Shown: positions 55,085 through 63,492 of the stretch, in pieces
Position numbering within the stretch: the first letter of the stretch is position 1
How the letters are laid out: the number at the start of each line of letters is the position of its first letter
NCBI GenBank assembly: GCA_036001065.1
Contig: DASYUQ010000169.1
Coordinates: 1-63,492, forward strand
DNA from: Candidatus Methylomirabilota bacterium
Lineage (GTDB): Bacteria > Methylomirabilota > Methylomirabilia > Rokubacteriales > CSP1-6
Direction: 5' to 3'
DNA length: 63,492 bases
The notes under the pieces: model-generated
The model's database searches: none
What the model saw: the letters and a program-made list of their open reading frames with translations, nothing else
What the model was told of the DNA's origin: nothing
Position numbers and translations under genes: made by a program

Positions 55085-55828
55085 ATGGAGACCAAGACGG
55101 ACGTCGCGGTGTTTGCCGATCCCGGCGCGCTCGCCGACGCCGCGGCGCAGGCGATCGTCAGGGAAGCCGCCGCGGCCGTCGCCGCGCGCGGGCGCTTCCT
55201 GGTCGCGCTGGCGGGGGGCGCGACGCCGCGCGAGACGTACGCGCGGCTGGCGCTTCCTCCGCGCAGCGAGGCGATGCCGTGGCCGCGAACCTTCGTCTTC
55301 TTCGGCGACGAGCGCTGCGTGCCTCCCGAGCATCCGGAATCGAACTACCGCATGGCCCACGAGATGCTGCTAGGCAAGGTCGCCATCCCGCCTTCCCAGG
55401 TCTTTCGCATGCGCGGCGAACGCGACGACCCGGAAGCGGCGGCGGCCGAGTACGGGCGCACGCTCGCTGAGGTCTTCGGCACGCGCCGGGGGGGCACGCC
55501 GCGCTTCGATCTGATCCTGCTCGGGATGGGTCTCGACGGGCACACGGCCTCCCTCTTCCCGGGCTCTCCGGCGCTCAAGGAGGTCTTCCGCCCGGTCGCC
55601 GCCGTCCACGCCGCCGCCGCGGCCATTCCACAGCGACTCACCCTGACCTTCCCCGTGCTGAACGCGGCGGCCTGCGCGGTCTTCATCGTGGCGGGCGCGG
55701 AGAAGGCCAAGGCGGTGAAGGCGGTGCTCGCCGACGGCGCCATGCTGCCGGCGGGCATGGTGCGGCCGGAGAACGGGCGGCTCCTGTGGCTGCTCGATCG
55801 CGCGGCCGCCGCGCTGCTCAAGGCGTGA
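55085..55828 (+). CDS. pgl: 6-Phosphogluconolactonase
   Basis: A 247-aa DevB-type lactonase hydrolysing 6-phosphogluconolactone. Family signatures are LVALAGGATPRETYARL, FFGDERCVPPEHPESNYRMA and LLGMGLDGHTASLFPGSP, the last holding the catalytic Asp-His region. A TATGAT box (55067-55072) lies just upstream, so it may also have its own promoter. It precedes the fused isomerase by 3 bp. Confidence 0.9.
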   Translation: METKTDVAVFADPGALADAAAQAIVREAAAAVAARGRFLVALAGGATPRETYARLALPPRSEAMPWPRTFVFFGDERCVPPEHPESNYRMAHEMLLGKVAIPPSQVFRMRGERDDPEAAAAEYGRTLAEVFGTRRGGTPRFDLILLGMGLDGHTASLFPGSPALKEVFRPVAAVHAAAAAIPQRLTLTFPVLNAAACAVFIVAGAEKAKAVKAVLADGAMLPAGMVRPENGRLLWLLDRAAAALLKA

Positions 55829-55831
55829 GCG

Positions 55832-57925
55832 ATGCGCATCGCGATCGCCGGCGACCATCACGGCGTGGCCTACAAGAAGGATCTCATCCGGGCGCTGACG
55901 AGCGACGGCCATGAGGTGCTGGACCTCGCTCCTTCGTCCACCGATCCCGTCGACTACCCCGACTACGCCCGGGCGGTGGGGCTGGCGGTCCGCAACGGGC
56001 GCGCCGAGCTCGGCGTCCTGATCTGCGGCAGCGGCGCGGGCGTGTCGATCGCCGCCAACAAGATCCGCGGGGTGCGCGCCGCGCTCGGCCATGACCTCTT
56101 CACGGCGCGCCAGGCGCGCCAGGACGACGACGCCAATGTCCTCTGCCTGGGCGCGCGGGTGGTGAGCCTCGAGCTCGCCATCCAGCTCACGCGCGCGTTC
56201 GTGGGCGCGCGCTTCTCCGGCGCCCCCCGGCACGCCCGCCGGCTGGCCAAGGTGCTGGCGCTGGAGGCGGCCCTGGGGGACGACGCGGTCGCTGAGGCGA
56301 CGCCCGAGTGGCCGACCGCGCCCGCCGTCACCGTCGCGCTCGAGCGGCTCGAGCGCGCGTCGGTCGGCGCCCGGATCTGGAAGAGGGATGCGAGCCTCTG
56401 GAGCGACGCCGAGGCGGTGCGACCGTCGATCGCCAATCGGCTGGGCTGGCTGGAGACGCCGGCGACGATGCCGACGGAGGTCGGCGATCTCGACGCGTTC
56501 GCCGCCTCGGTGCGCCAGGAAGGATTCGCGGACGTCGTGCTGCTGGGCATGGGCGGATCGAGCCTGGCCGCCGAGGTGCTGGCCTCGACCTTTCCGCCGC
56601 CTCCGGGCGCGCCCGCGCTCACGGTTCTCGACACCACCGACCCCGGCGCGATCCGCAACGCGCTCGGCCGGCTCAAGCCCGCGCGCACGTTGTTCCTGGT
56701 CTCCTCCAAGTCGGGAACGACCGCCGAGATGCTGGCCCTCTACCGGTTCTTCCGCGCCGAGCTGGAGAAGTGCGTCGATCGACCGGGTGCCCACTTCGTC
56801 GCCATCACGGACGCCGGCACGCCACTGGCGCGGCTCGCCACCGAGGGCCGGTTCCGCCGGATCTTCCTCAATGCGCCCGACATCGGGGGCCGCTTCTCGG
56901 CACTCTCCTATTTCGGCCTCGTCCCCGGGGCGCTCGTCGGCATCGACCTCACGCGGCTGCTCGACCGGGCCCGCGCCATGGCGGCCGCCTGCGGGGCGAC
57001 CGTGCCCGCCGCCGACAATCCGGGTCTCCGGCTGGCGGCAGTGCTGGGCGGCTCGGCCTCCGCGGGACGGGACAAGGTCACGCTGGTGCTCTCCGAGTCG
57101 ATCCGCTCGTTCGGCGGGTGGCTCGAGCAGCTCCTGACCGAGTCGACCGGCAAGCAGGGCCGGGGGCTGGTCGTCGTCCACGACGAGGCGCCGGGGCCGC
57201 CGGCCGTCTATGGCGCCGACCGGGTCTTCGTCGCCCTCACCCTGGGCGCGGATGCCGCGATCGAGCGCGCGCTCACTCCGCTGCGCGCGGCGGGCCATCC
57301 GGTGGCGCGCATTCCCCTGGCCGACCGCTTCGACCTCGGCGGCGAGTTCTTCCGGTGGGAGCTGGCGACGGCGGCCGCCGGGGCGCTGCTGGAGGTCAAC
57401 CCGTTCGACGAGCCGAACGTCGCCCAGGCCAAGGAGGCGACCCAGACGGCGCTGGCGACCTTCAAGGAGCGCGGGCGCCTGCCCGAATGGCCGGCCGACG
57501 CCGCCGACGACGTCGTGCGCGTCCTCGGTCAGGCGCGCGCCGGCGACTACGTCGCGCTCCTCGCCTACCTCACGCCGGAGGCCGCGACGACCGCCGCGCT
57601 CCAGCGGCTCCGCACACTGCTGCGTGACCGCACCCGTCTGGCAACCACGGTGGGGTATGGTCCCCGCTACCTCCACTCGACGGGGCAGCTCCACAAGGGC
57701 GGCCCGCCGACGCCGATCCTCCTCCTGTTATCCGCCGAGGACCGCGAGGACCTGCCCATTCCCGGCGAGCGTTACGGCTTCGGGACGCTGAAGATGGCCC
57801 AGGCGCTAGGCGATCTGGCGACGCTGCGAGCGGCGCACCGCCGAGCGCTCTGGCTGCCCATCCAGGGCCCGGTCGTGGATGCCATCGATCGGCTCACCGC
57901 CGCGCTGGACAGGAACTTGCGCTGA
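55832..57925 (+). CDS. Fused ribose-5-phosphate isomerase B - glucose-6-phosphate isomerase
   Basis: A 697-aa bifunctional protein. Residues 1-145 are RpiB (IAGDHHGVAYK; CGSGAGVSIAANK; LGHDLFTARQARQDDDANVLCLGAR), with the catalytic Cys at ~65. From ~165 onward there is a phosphoglucose isomerase SIS domain pair (LLGMGGSSLAAEVLAST; SSKSGTTAEM; LTESTGKQGRGLVV) and a C-terminal HSTGQLHKGGP motif. The common fused form in other bacteria pairs PGI with transaldolase; a link to RpiB is unusual. It directly connects the pentose and hexose phosphate pools. The stop codon overlaps the next ATG. Confidence 0.9.
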   Translation: MRIAIAGDHHGVAYKKDLIRALTSDGHEVLDLAPSSTDPVDYPDYARAVGLAVRNGRAELGVLICGSGAGVSIAANKIRGVRAALGHDLFTARQARQDDDANVLCLGARVVSLELAIQLTRAFVGARFSGAPRHARRLAKVLALEAALGDDAVAEATPEWPTAPAVTVALERLERASVGARIWKRDASLWSDAEAVRPSIANRLGWLETPATMPTEVGDLDAFAASVRQEGFADVVLLGMGGSSLAAEVLASTFPPPPGAPALTVLDTTDPGAIRNALGRLKPARTLFLVSSKSGTTAEMLALYRFFRAELEKCVDRPGAHFVAITDAGTPLARLATEGRFRRIFLNAPDIGGRFSALSYFGLVPGALVGIDLTRLLDRARAMAAACGATVPAADNPGLRLAAVLGGSASAGRDKVTLVLSESIRSFGGWLEQLLTESTGKQGRGLVVVHDEAPGPPAVYGADRVFVALTLGADAAIERALTPLRAAGHPVARIPLADRFDLGGEFFRWELATAAAGALLEVNPFDEPNVAQAKEATQTALATFKERGRLPEWPADAADDVVRVLGQARAGDYVALLAYLTPEAATTAALQRLRTLLRDRTRLATTVGYGPRYLHSTGQLHKGGPPTPILLLLSAEDREDLPIPGERYGFGTLKMAQALGDLATLRAAHRRALWLPIQGPVVDAIDRLTAALDRNLR

Positions 57926-58138
57926 TGGAAATCGTCTCCTCGCTCAGAGAGCTCGCGGACGCGCTGAAGCTGGCCGAGCTGCTCCAGCGCCGCGACACTG
58001 TCCGGGAAGGCGGTAACACGTACTCTGAGGATGACGGGCGGCGCGTCCTCCCCCCCTCCGACTATGGGCTCGACCTGGCGCTCAGCGCGCTGGCGGCCGA
58101 TCCCAAGCTCGCCCCGCTCCGGAACGCCTTCGGTGGCC

Positions 58139-58155
<17 letters not shown>
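57925..58155 (+). CDS. Small 76-aa protein overlapping the zwf start
   Basis: Begins with a TGATG overlap at the isomerase stop and overlaps the first 17 bases of zwf. The sequence is acidic-helical at first (LRELADALKLAELLQRRDTV) and then a second helix (DYGLDLALSALAADPKL). The frame and spacing suggest a real, coupled gene; no family recognised. Confidence 0.55.
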
Positions 58156-59629
<1,474 letters not shown>

Positions 59630-59633
59630 ATCG

Positions 59634-59707
59634 TCGAAGGGGGCCTCGACGGCCCCCTCCGAGCCACCCCCAGAAATCGGTTGCGCCGGCGGAAGCCGGC
59701 GCTCGAA
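59634..59707 (+). repeat. GC-rich modular hairpin repeat, copy 11
   Basis: Starts 5 bp after the zwf stop codon. It holds an A hairpin (AGGGGGCCTCGACGGCCCCC) and the terminal module GCGCCGGCGGAAGCCGGCGCT. It lies between convergent zwf and lipoprotein genes. Confidence 0.85.
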
Positions 59708-59737
59708 CCGCGCCCGACGATCGCGCGGACTAACTAG

Positions 59738-60151
59738 CTAGCGCGGAGTGCTGGCCGACGCGAGCGCGCGGCTTGCCGTCAGCTCGACGTAGGTGAAGAT
59801 TCCCATCCAGCCTTCCCAGACGAGGACCTCGAGGGAGCTCCCCGCCTTCTCGTAGACCTGCGTCGTGCCGCGCTCCACGCTCGTGCTGCTGACGTGGCGC
59901 CAGCCGTTGGCCTCGAGCGTCGCGCGCAGCGCGACGCCCAGGCTCATCGGCTCGAGCCGGCCGCGGTAGACGAGACGCGCCGCCTTGACCGTCGGCGACT
60001 CGATGATCATCGACTTGCCCGGCAGATACGTGAGGCCCTTCGGGACGGGGATGTCTTCGAACTCGCTCCGCATGGGTCGGGCGGGCGCCGTGGCGCACGC
60101 CCCGAGGAGCAGGAGGGCGAGCAGCGGGCTGAGGAGTCTCTGGATTTTCAT
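59738..60151 (-). CDS. Putative lipoprotein
   Basis: A 137-aa protein with a lipoprotein signal (LLALLLLGAC; lipidation Cys at 19) and a small mature domain with PKGLTYLPGKSMIIESP and ARLVYRGRLEPMSLGVAL. This resembles small outer-membrane lipoproteins of unknown function. It would be anchored to a membrane; a target cannot be inferred. Confidence 0.7.
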   Translation of the reverse strand: MKIQRLLSPLLALLLLGACATAPARPMRSEFEDIPVPKGLTYLPGKSMIIESPTVKAARLVYRGRLEPMSLGVALRATLEANGWRHVSSTSVERGTTQVYEKAGSSLEVLVWEGWMGIFTYVELTASRALASASTPR

Positions 60152-60211
60152 GGGCGCAAGCCTAGCAGGCGTCGCGCAGAACGGGCAAGGGAATTTCCCG
60201 GAGCGGGCCGC

Positions 60212-60967
60212 TCAACCCTGGATCGAGAAGCCACCGTCCACCGGGATCGCGGCTCCCGTGACGAAGTCGGAGGCCGCGCTCGCGAGAAAGACCGCGATGC
60301 CACTCATGTCGTCGATCGTGCCCCAGCGGCCGGCCGGCGTACGCTGCAGGACCCGCTCGTGCAGGCCCGGGATCTCTTGCCGCGCCCGGCGCGTGAGCGC
60401 GGTGTCGATCCAGCCAGGCAGCACCGCGTTCACTTGAATGTCGTCCCGGGCCCACGCCGAGGCGCACGCCCTCGTGAATTGCACGATCCCGCCCTTGGAG
60501 GCGGCGTAGGCGGGGGCGAAGCCGGCGCCGAAGATCGACATCATCGAGCCGATGTTGATGATCTTGCCGCCGCCGGTCTTCAGCGCGGGGTAGGCCGCGT
60601 GCGAGCAGAGGTAGGCGCTCGTGAGGTTCGTGTCGAGGACCTGGCGCCACTCGGCGAGCGACACCTCGTGCGGGGGCTTCCTGATGTTGGTGCCCGCGTT
60701 GTTGATGAGGACGTCGAGCCGTCCGAACGCGTCGAGCGTCGCCTTGACCATCCGGCGGACGGCCGCCTCGTCGGTCACGTCCGTCGTGACGGCGAGAGCG
60801 CCGGGGCCGAGCGCCGCCAGGTCCTTCACCGCATCCTTGGACTTCGCCTCGTCGCGCGCCGCGATCACCACGCGGGCGCCGGCGCGCGCGAGCCCCCGCG
60901 CCATGCCGAGACCGATACCGCCGTTGCCGCCTGTGACGATCGCGACTCTGCCCTCGAGCTCGGGCAC
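60212..60967 (-). CDS. Short-chain dehydrogenase/reductase
   Basis: A 251-aa classical SDR. The cofactor motif is VTGGNGGIGLGMARGL, the structural NNAG motif is present (INNAGTN), and catalytic Ser/Tyr/Lys lie in INIGSMMSIFG and YAASKGG. The C-terminus carries PVDGGFSIQG. The start is the GTG at 60967. It is most like 3-ketoacyl reductase or gluconate-type SDRs. The gene stands between the lipoprotein gene and a beta-lactamase-fold pseudogene. Confidence 0.85.
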   Translation of the reverse strand: MPELEGRVAIVTGGNGGIGLGMARGLARAGARVVIAARDEAKSKDAVKDLAALGPGALAVTTDVTDEAAVRRMVKATLDAFGRLDVLINNAGTNIRKPPHEVSLAEWRQVLDTNLTSAYLCSHAAYPALKTGGGKIINIGSMMSIFGAGFAPAYAASKGGIVQFTRACASAWARDDIQVNAVLPGWIDTALTRRARQEIPGLHERVLQRTPAGRWGTIDDMSGIAVFLASAASDFVTGAAIPVDGGFSIQG

Positions 60968-61024
60968 CCGGTCACCTCCCCATTGCGCCTTTGCTTCTCC
61001 AGCATCTTACTCCGACACCCATTG

Positions 61025-61719
61025 TCAGGCGGCTTCGGCCGGGCCGAGTGCCCTCTTGATCACTTCAGCGAGGGCGAGGATCGCTTTGCCCCCATCGCCC
61101 TTGAACGTGGAGCCATGCATCAGGGCGAGGGTTCGAGGCTCCAAGCCAGCGAGCCTCCGCAGGGTGGCCTCCGTGTACGGCGTGTAGGGCATATCTTTGG
61201 CCATCGGACCCGCCAGGTTCTTCAGAATCGCCGAGCTTGCGCGTCCGACCACGTCCGCTTCGGTCACCGGCTCGGGATTTCCAGGGTGGAAGAAGAGATC
61301 CGAGCACAGGAGCGTCCGATCCGCCTCCTCGAAAAACAGCCCAGCGTCCCAGCAGTGTGGCACGTGAGGGGTGGCCAGGAATCGCAGGCGGCGACGGCCG
61401 ATCGAAAGCGCTTCGCCATCGGTGAGCGAGCGGGCGGGGCGATCGGCAAAGTCGTTGACCATGACGACGGCCCCGACGAAGCTGCACACCGCCTGCGCCC
61501 GTGGCGCGACCCTGAGCCACTCCAGCGAACCTTCGACGGGTCGATGATCGATGAGACGCCGTCGAGAGTGACCGGAAACATCTTCCTCAAACTCGTGTGC
61601 ATCAGGAAAGGCTCGTCGTCCTTGATGAGAAACTGGTTGAACTGGATGCCGTATTCCGGATGGAAGGTCGAAATCCGGTACGTCTCCGGGGCGATCTCGG
61701 TCACGTTGCTCTTCATCAC
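61025..61719 (-). pseudogene. MBL-fold diiron hydrolase/oxygen-binding protein, deleted and frameshifted
   Basis: Two frames together encode a metallo-beta-lactamase-fold protein. The N-terminal frame (61719 inward) has TEIAPETYRISTFHPEYG, ending near VRW at about 61525; the C-terminal frame resumes with EWLRVAPRAQAVCSF and FLATPHVPHCWDAGL, LLCSDLFFHPG. Between VRW and EWL the family normally has ~15 residues including the HxExD metal-binding motif. Those residues are gone and the reading frame is shifted, with TGG repeated at the joint. Without the metal motif the product would not be functional. Confidence 0.75.
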
Positions 61720-61734
61720 GAGTACGGCATCGAT

Positions 61735-62064
61735 TTAGTCAACCACGAAGAGCTTCGCGCCAACCACTGTCGATGAACGGTGGGGTTCAGCGTTATCAGC
61801 GACTTGATAACTCATGCCCGGTTTCAGAACAAACCGCCGGCCATCTTTGAGCTCGGTATGCAACGCACCTTCGAGACACAGGAGGATGTGGCCTTTCGCG
61901 CACCAATGGTCCGCGAAATAACCTGGCGTGTACTCGACCATGCGAACCCGGATGCTGCCAAAGGTGCACGTGCGCCAATAGGCGATACCCGTTTCACCCT
62001 TGTGCTCCGTTCGTTCAATCGAGGACCAATCGGTCGTGCCGAACGGGATATCCGCGAGTTTCAT
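61735..62064 (-). CDS. Small cupin-fold protein (DHCW-motif type)
   Basis: A 109-aa single-domain cupin. The metal/active-site strand carries ADHWCAKGHILLCLEG, with His, Cys and His as candidate ligands, and the second cupin motif is MSYQVADNAEPHRSST. Its base composition is visibly less GC-rich than the left part of the window. It lies next to the MBL pseudogene and an NTF2-like gene in a region of short genes. Function unknown. Confidence 0.72.
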   Translation of the reverse strand: MKLADIPFGTTDWSSIERTEHKGETGIAYWRTCTFGSIRVRMVEYTPGYFADHWCAKGHILLCLEGALHTELKDGRRFVLKPGMSYQVADNAEPHRSSTVVGAKLFVVD

Positions 62065-62145
62065 GAGTCTTCCCTCCCGATGCCTTACCCCTTCAACTCC
62101 CGCTTCAGCTCGTCCAGGAACGCCCCCCTCCTTCGTGGTGCCCCG

Positions 62146-62535
62146 TTATGCCGGCTTCTCAACGATCTTCCAATACGAGTCCTTCCTAATGACCTTCCCA
62201 TCTCGAAACTCCCAGTGGTCGCATCCGCGCACTCGAACTCGCCGTCCCTCTGGCGTCGTGCCGGTCAGAAGCCACTCGGAAACGCCCATATCGCCACTGA
62301 CCCAGTGTCGATCATCACTGTAGTGGACGTCTGGGAGGCCTTTGAAGCGCGTCGCTAGCCCCTCGCGCACGGCCACTTTGCCTACCATGCGCTGTCCCCA
62401 GGGCTCCGGCCCGCGGGGCATGTCTAACGAGCAATCGTCGGCAAAGAACTCCATGATGGCGTCGAGATCGTGGGCATTGAACGCATGAGCGATTGCCTTC
62501 AATGTTTCGACCGGGACCGCGTTCTGCTGGGCCAT
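62146..62535 (-). CDS. SnoaL/NTF2-like protein
   Basis: A 129-aa cone-shaped alpha+beta-fold protein (AIAHAFNAHDLDAIMEFFADDC; MVGKVAVREGLATRFKGLPD; VRGCDHWEFRDGKVIRKDSYW). The fold is shared by isomerases, hydratases and ketosteroid-binding proteins, so the activity is unknown. AAGGAGG precedes the ATG at 62535; the longer upstream frame is the attC-like hairpin. GC content is lower than in the main part of the window. Confidence 0.75.
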   Translation of the reverse strand: MAQQNAVPVETLKAIAHAFNAHDLDAIMEFFADDCSLDMPRGPEPWGQRMVGKVAVREGLATRFKGLPDVHYSDDRHWVSGDMGVSEWLLTGTTPEGRRVRVRGCDHWEFRDGKVIRKDSYWKIVEKPA

Positions 62536-62550
62536 GGCTTGCCTCCTTGA

Positions 62551-62636
62551 GCTCTCACGTTGGCGGTAAGCGCCGTGCGAAAGGCGGCGAAACCGCCCGA
62601 AGCACGTCCGCTTCACCGGCGGGTTGGGCGGCATTG
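62551..62636 (-). other. attC-like hairpin (integron cassette recombination site, degenerate)
   Basis: The minus strand reads GCCCAAC (R''-like), then CGGTGAAGCGGACGTGC, which is complementary to a later GCACGGCGCTTACCG except for unpaired bases, as in attC L boxes. Between them is a small GC-rich hairpin. The 3' end reads AACGTGAG where attC has a GTTRRRY core, so the R' site is degenerate. The orientation (between two minus-strand genes) suits a cassette boundary. No integrase gene is in the window. Confidence 0.35.
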
Positions 62637-62760
62637 CGACCAGGCTCGCATGGTTGCCTACGTTGAAGCAGCGGCACCAACTACCAGGATGCATACTGCC
62701 ATGAAGGCGGGATGCAAGGACAGCGTATAGCACGTTTGGTACGTGTCAGCGATAGCCGGA

Positions 62761-63186
62761 TCACGGGCACTGACCGGCCGGGCAGCGAGCCGCTAGCAAG
62801 AGCCTGAGAATCGCGTCGTATTCGGCGCCGGAGACGGACCTTTGTCGCGGGGAGTGTTGCGATGGCTGCGTGGTGTCGGTCTTGTGAGCAATGACCAGGT
62901 CGAGTTCGGGTAGGACTGTGATGAACTGTCCGCCAAACCCCATGCCGGCGTAGGCCCCGACGAACGAGCCTGAGGACTTGGGCGCATCCCAGACCCACCA
63001 GAGGTAGCCGTAAGCCCAGCGGTTGCCCGTTCCAAGGGCTCGCCACTGTGGTGGGTTCAACTCGTGAAACGGCGTCACGACGCTCCTAATCCGCCGCGTC
63101 CAGTCCCGCGACACGACCTGCCGTCCAGCCCAGTCTCCGTCTCGGAGCATCAATAATCCAATTCGGGCCATGTCACGCGTCGACAG
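62761..63186 (-). pseudogene. Serine hydrolase (beta-lactamase class C family), 5'-truncated
   Basis: About 141 codons of a class C beta-lactamase-like serine hydrolase remain (LSTRDMARIGLLMLRDG, AYGYLWWVWDAP, GMGFGGQFITVLPELDLVIAH). The N-terminal ~200 residues with the catalytic Ser-x-x-Lys are missing. The sequence joins directly, out of frame, to a truncated SDR gene at about 63175-63190. Confidence 0.72.
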
Positions 63187-63492
63187 CCGCCGCGAGGACA
63201 ATACGGTCCAGTGCTCCCTTGCTCGCGCCATAAGGTAGATTGCCGGCGACGTGATCGCTGGTCAGCGCAACGATCCGGCCGCGCCCGCGGGCAGCCCGGA
63301 AGCGTCGGCCGAACTCGCGCACCAGCAGCCAGCTCGCGCGCGCATTCACGGCAACGTGCAAGTCGAAGCTCTCGGTCGTCGTCTCGAGGATGCCGCTGTC
63401 CATCGAGTGGCAATGAGAGAGTACAAGCGCCGTAACAGGCCCGATCGCCTCTTCGACGGCATCGAAGACGCGGGCCGGCGTCTCGACGAGGC
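63173..63492 (-). pseudogene. Short-chain dehydrogenase, 3'-truncated, 5' end outside window
   Basis: An open frame from the window edge encodes an SDR interior (PVTALVLSHCHSMDSGIL; ESFDLHVAVNARASWLLVRE; RIVALTSDHVAGNLPYGASK with catalytic Ser/Tyr/Lys). It ends in GALDRIVLAAAVDA, after which the SDR C-terminal ~50 residues should follow. Instead a TGA comes in and the serine-hydrolase sequence starts in another frame. This is a deletion junction between two unrelated genes. Confidence 0.7.

Noticed and set aside
59634-59707. GC-rich repeats as classical rho-independent terminators
   Set aside because: The hairpins are strong and follow stop codons, but no U-tract follows them, so a standard intrinsic terminator is not supported.
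62085-62128. Short frame ending in FLDELKRELKG on the minus strand between the NTF2 and cupin genes
   Set aside because: Looks like the last residues of a lost gene, but only ~13 codons remain; also considered as a second attC and rejected because no L-box complementarity is present.

Overview
The window is GC-rich (about 68-70% by eye), gene-dense and Gram-negative in character: it encodes outer-membrane barrel proteins, a PagL-type lipid A deacylase, a lipoprotein and an Mla lipid-transport set. Hopanoid genes, a UGSC selenoprotein, a tungsten-type aldehyde oxidoreductase operon and the same GC-rich hairpin repeat between many genes suggest an uncultured soil or subsurface bacterium. Candidatus Rokubacteria/Methylomirabilota is my inference; no rRNA or tRNA gene is visible to settle it. 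The scattered gene remnants fit a chromosome shaped by repeated small rearrangements.

Layout. 1-2.9 kb: sulfur genes (flavocytochrome-c-type flavoprotein, YeeE transporter) abutting a truncated peptide/nickel ABC permease remnant and an intact DppC-like permease. 3-9.4 kb: a secreted repeat protein, an outer-membrane protein, an EF-G-like GTPase, threonine synthase and a Uma2 protein. 9.5-32.2 kb, the core: two divergent hopanoid operons. The leftward one is CruF-like, hpnH, a 110-aa protein, hpnG, hpnA, hpnD, two zinc dehydrogenases, pagL, ispH. The rightward one is shc, mlaE, mlaF, mlaD, mlaC, a PEP-mutase/nucleotidyltransferase fusion, phosphonopyruvate decarboxylase, a cytidylyltransferase and a CDP-alcohol phosphotransferase. 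A 2-oxoglutarate oxygenase, inositol-1-phosphate synthase and the hopanoid RND exporter HpnN follow. 32-44 kb: mixed metabolism (heme-oxygenase-like protein, BT1 transporter, malate synthase, VOC protein, aldo/keto reductase, CopCD, GarR, ATP-grasp). 44.9-49.1 kb: aldehyde ferredoxin oxidoreductase operon. 49.2-53.5 kb: a dehydrogenase, a cyclase, a thioesterase and the UGSC selenoprotein operon. 53.6-59.6 kb: a gluconate/pentose-phosphate operon with an RpiB-PGI fusion. 59.7-63.5 kb: short, less GC-rich genes, pseudogenes and an attC-like hairpin.

How the genes work together. The right-hand core operon joins hopanoid cyclisation, inner-to-outer-membrane lipid traffic (Mla) and a phosphonate head-group route through four-base or shorter overlaps. 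It runs into a cytidylyltransferase / CDP-alcohol phosphotransferase pair of the kind that builds CDP-activated head groups; inositol-1-phosphate synthase and HpnN follow downstream. My inference is an undescribed phosphono- and/or inositol-lipid system made and exported together with hopanoids.

Repeats. At least 11 copies of a modular GC-rich hairpin repeat lie between genes. One copy sits in frame inside the phosphonopyruvate decarboxylase gene and adds exactly 41 codons. Two identical 90-bp MITE-like elements sit in or beside copies of this repeat, and one of them supplies a stop codon. A second, 57-bp repeat occurs twice.
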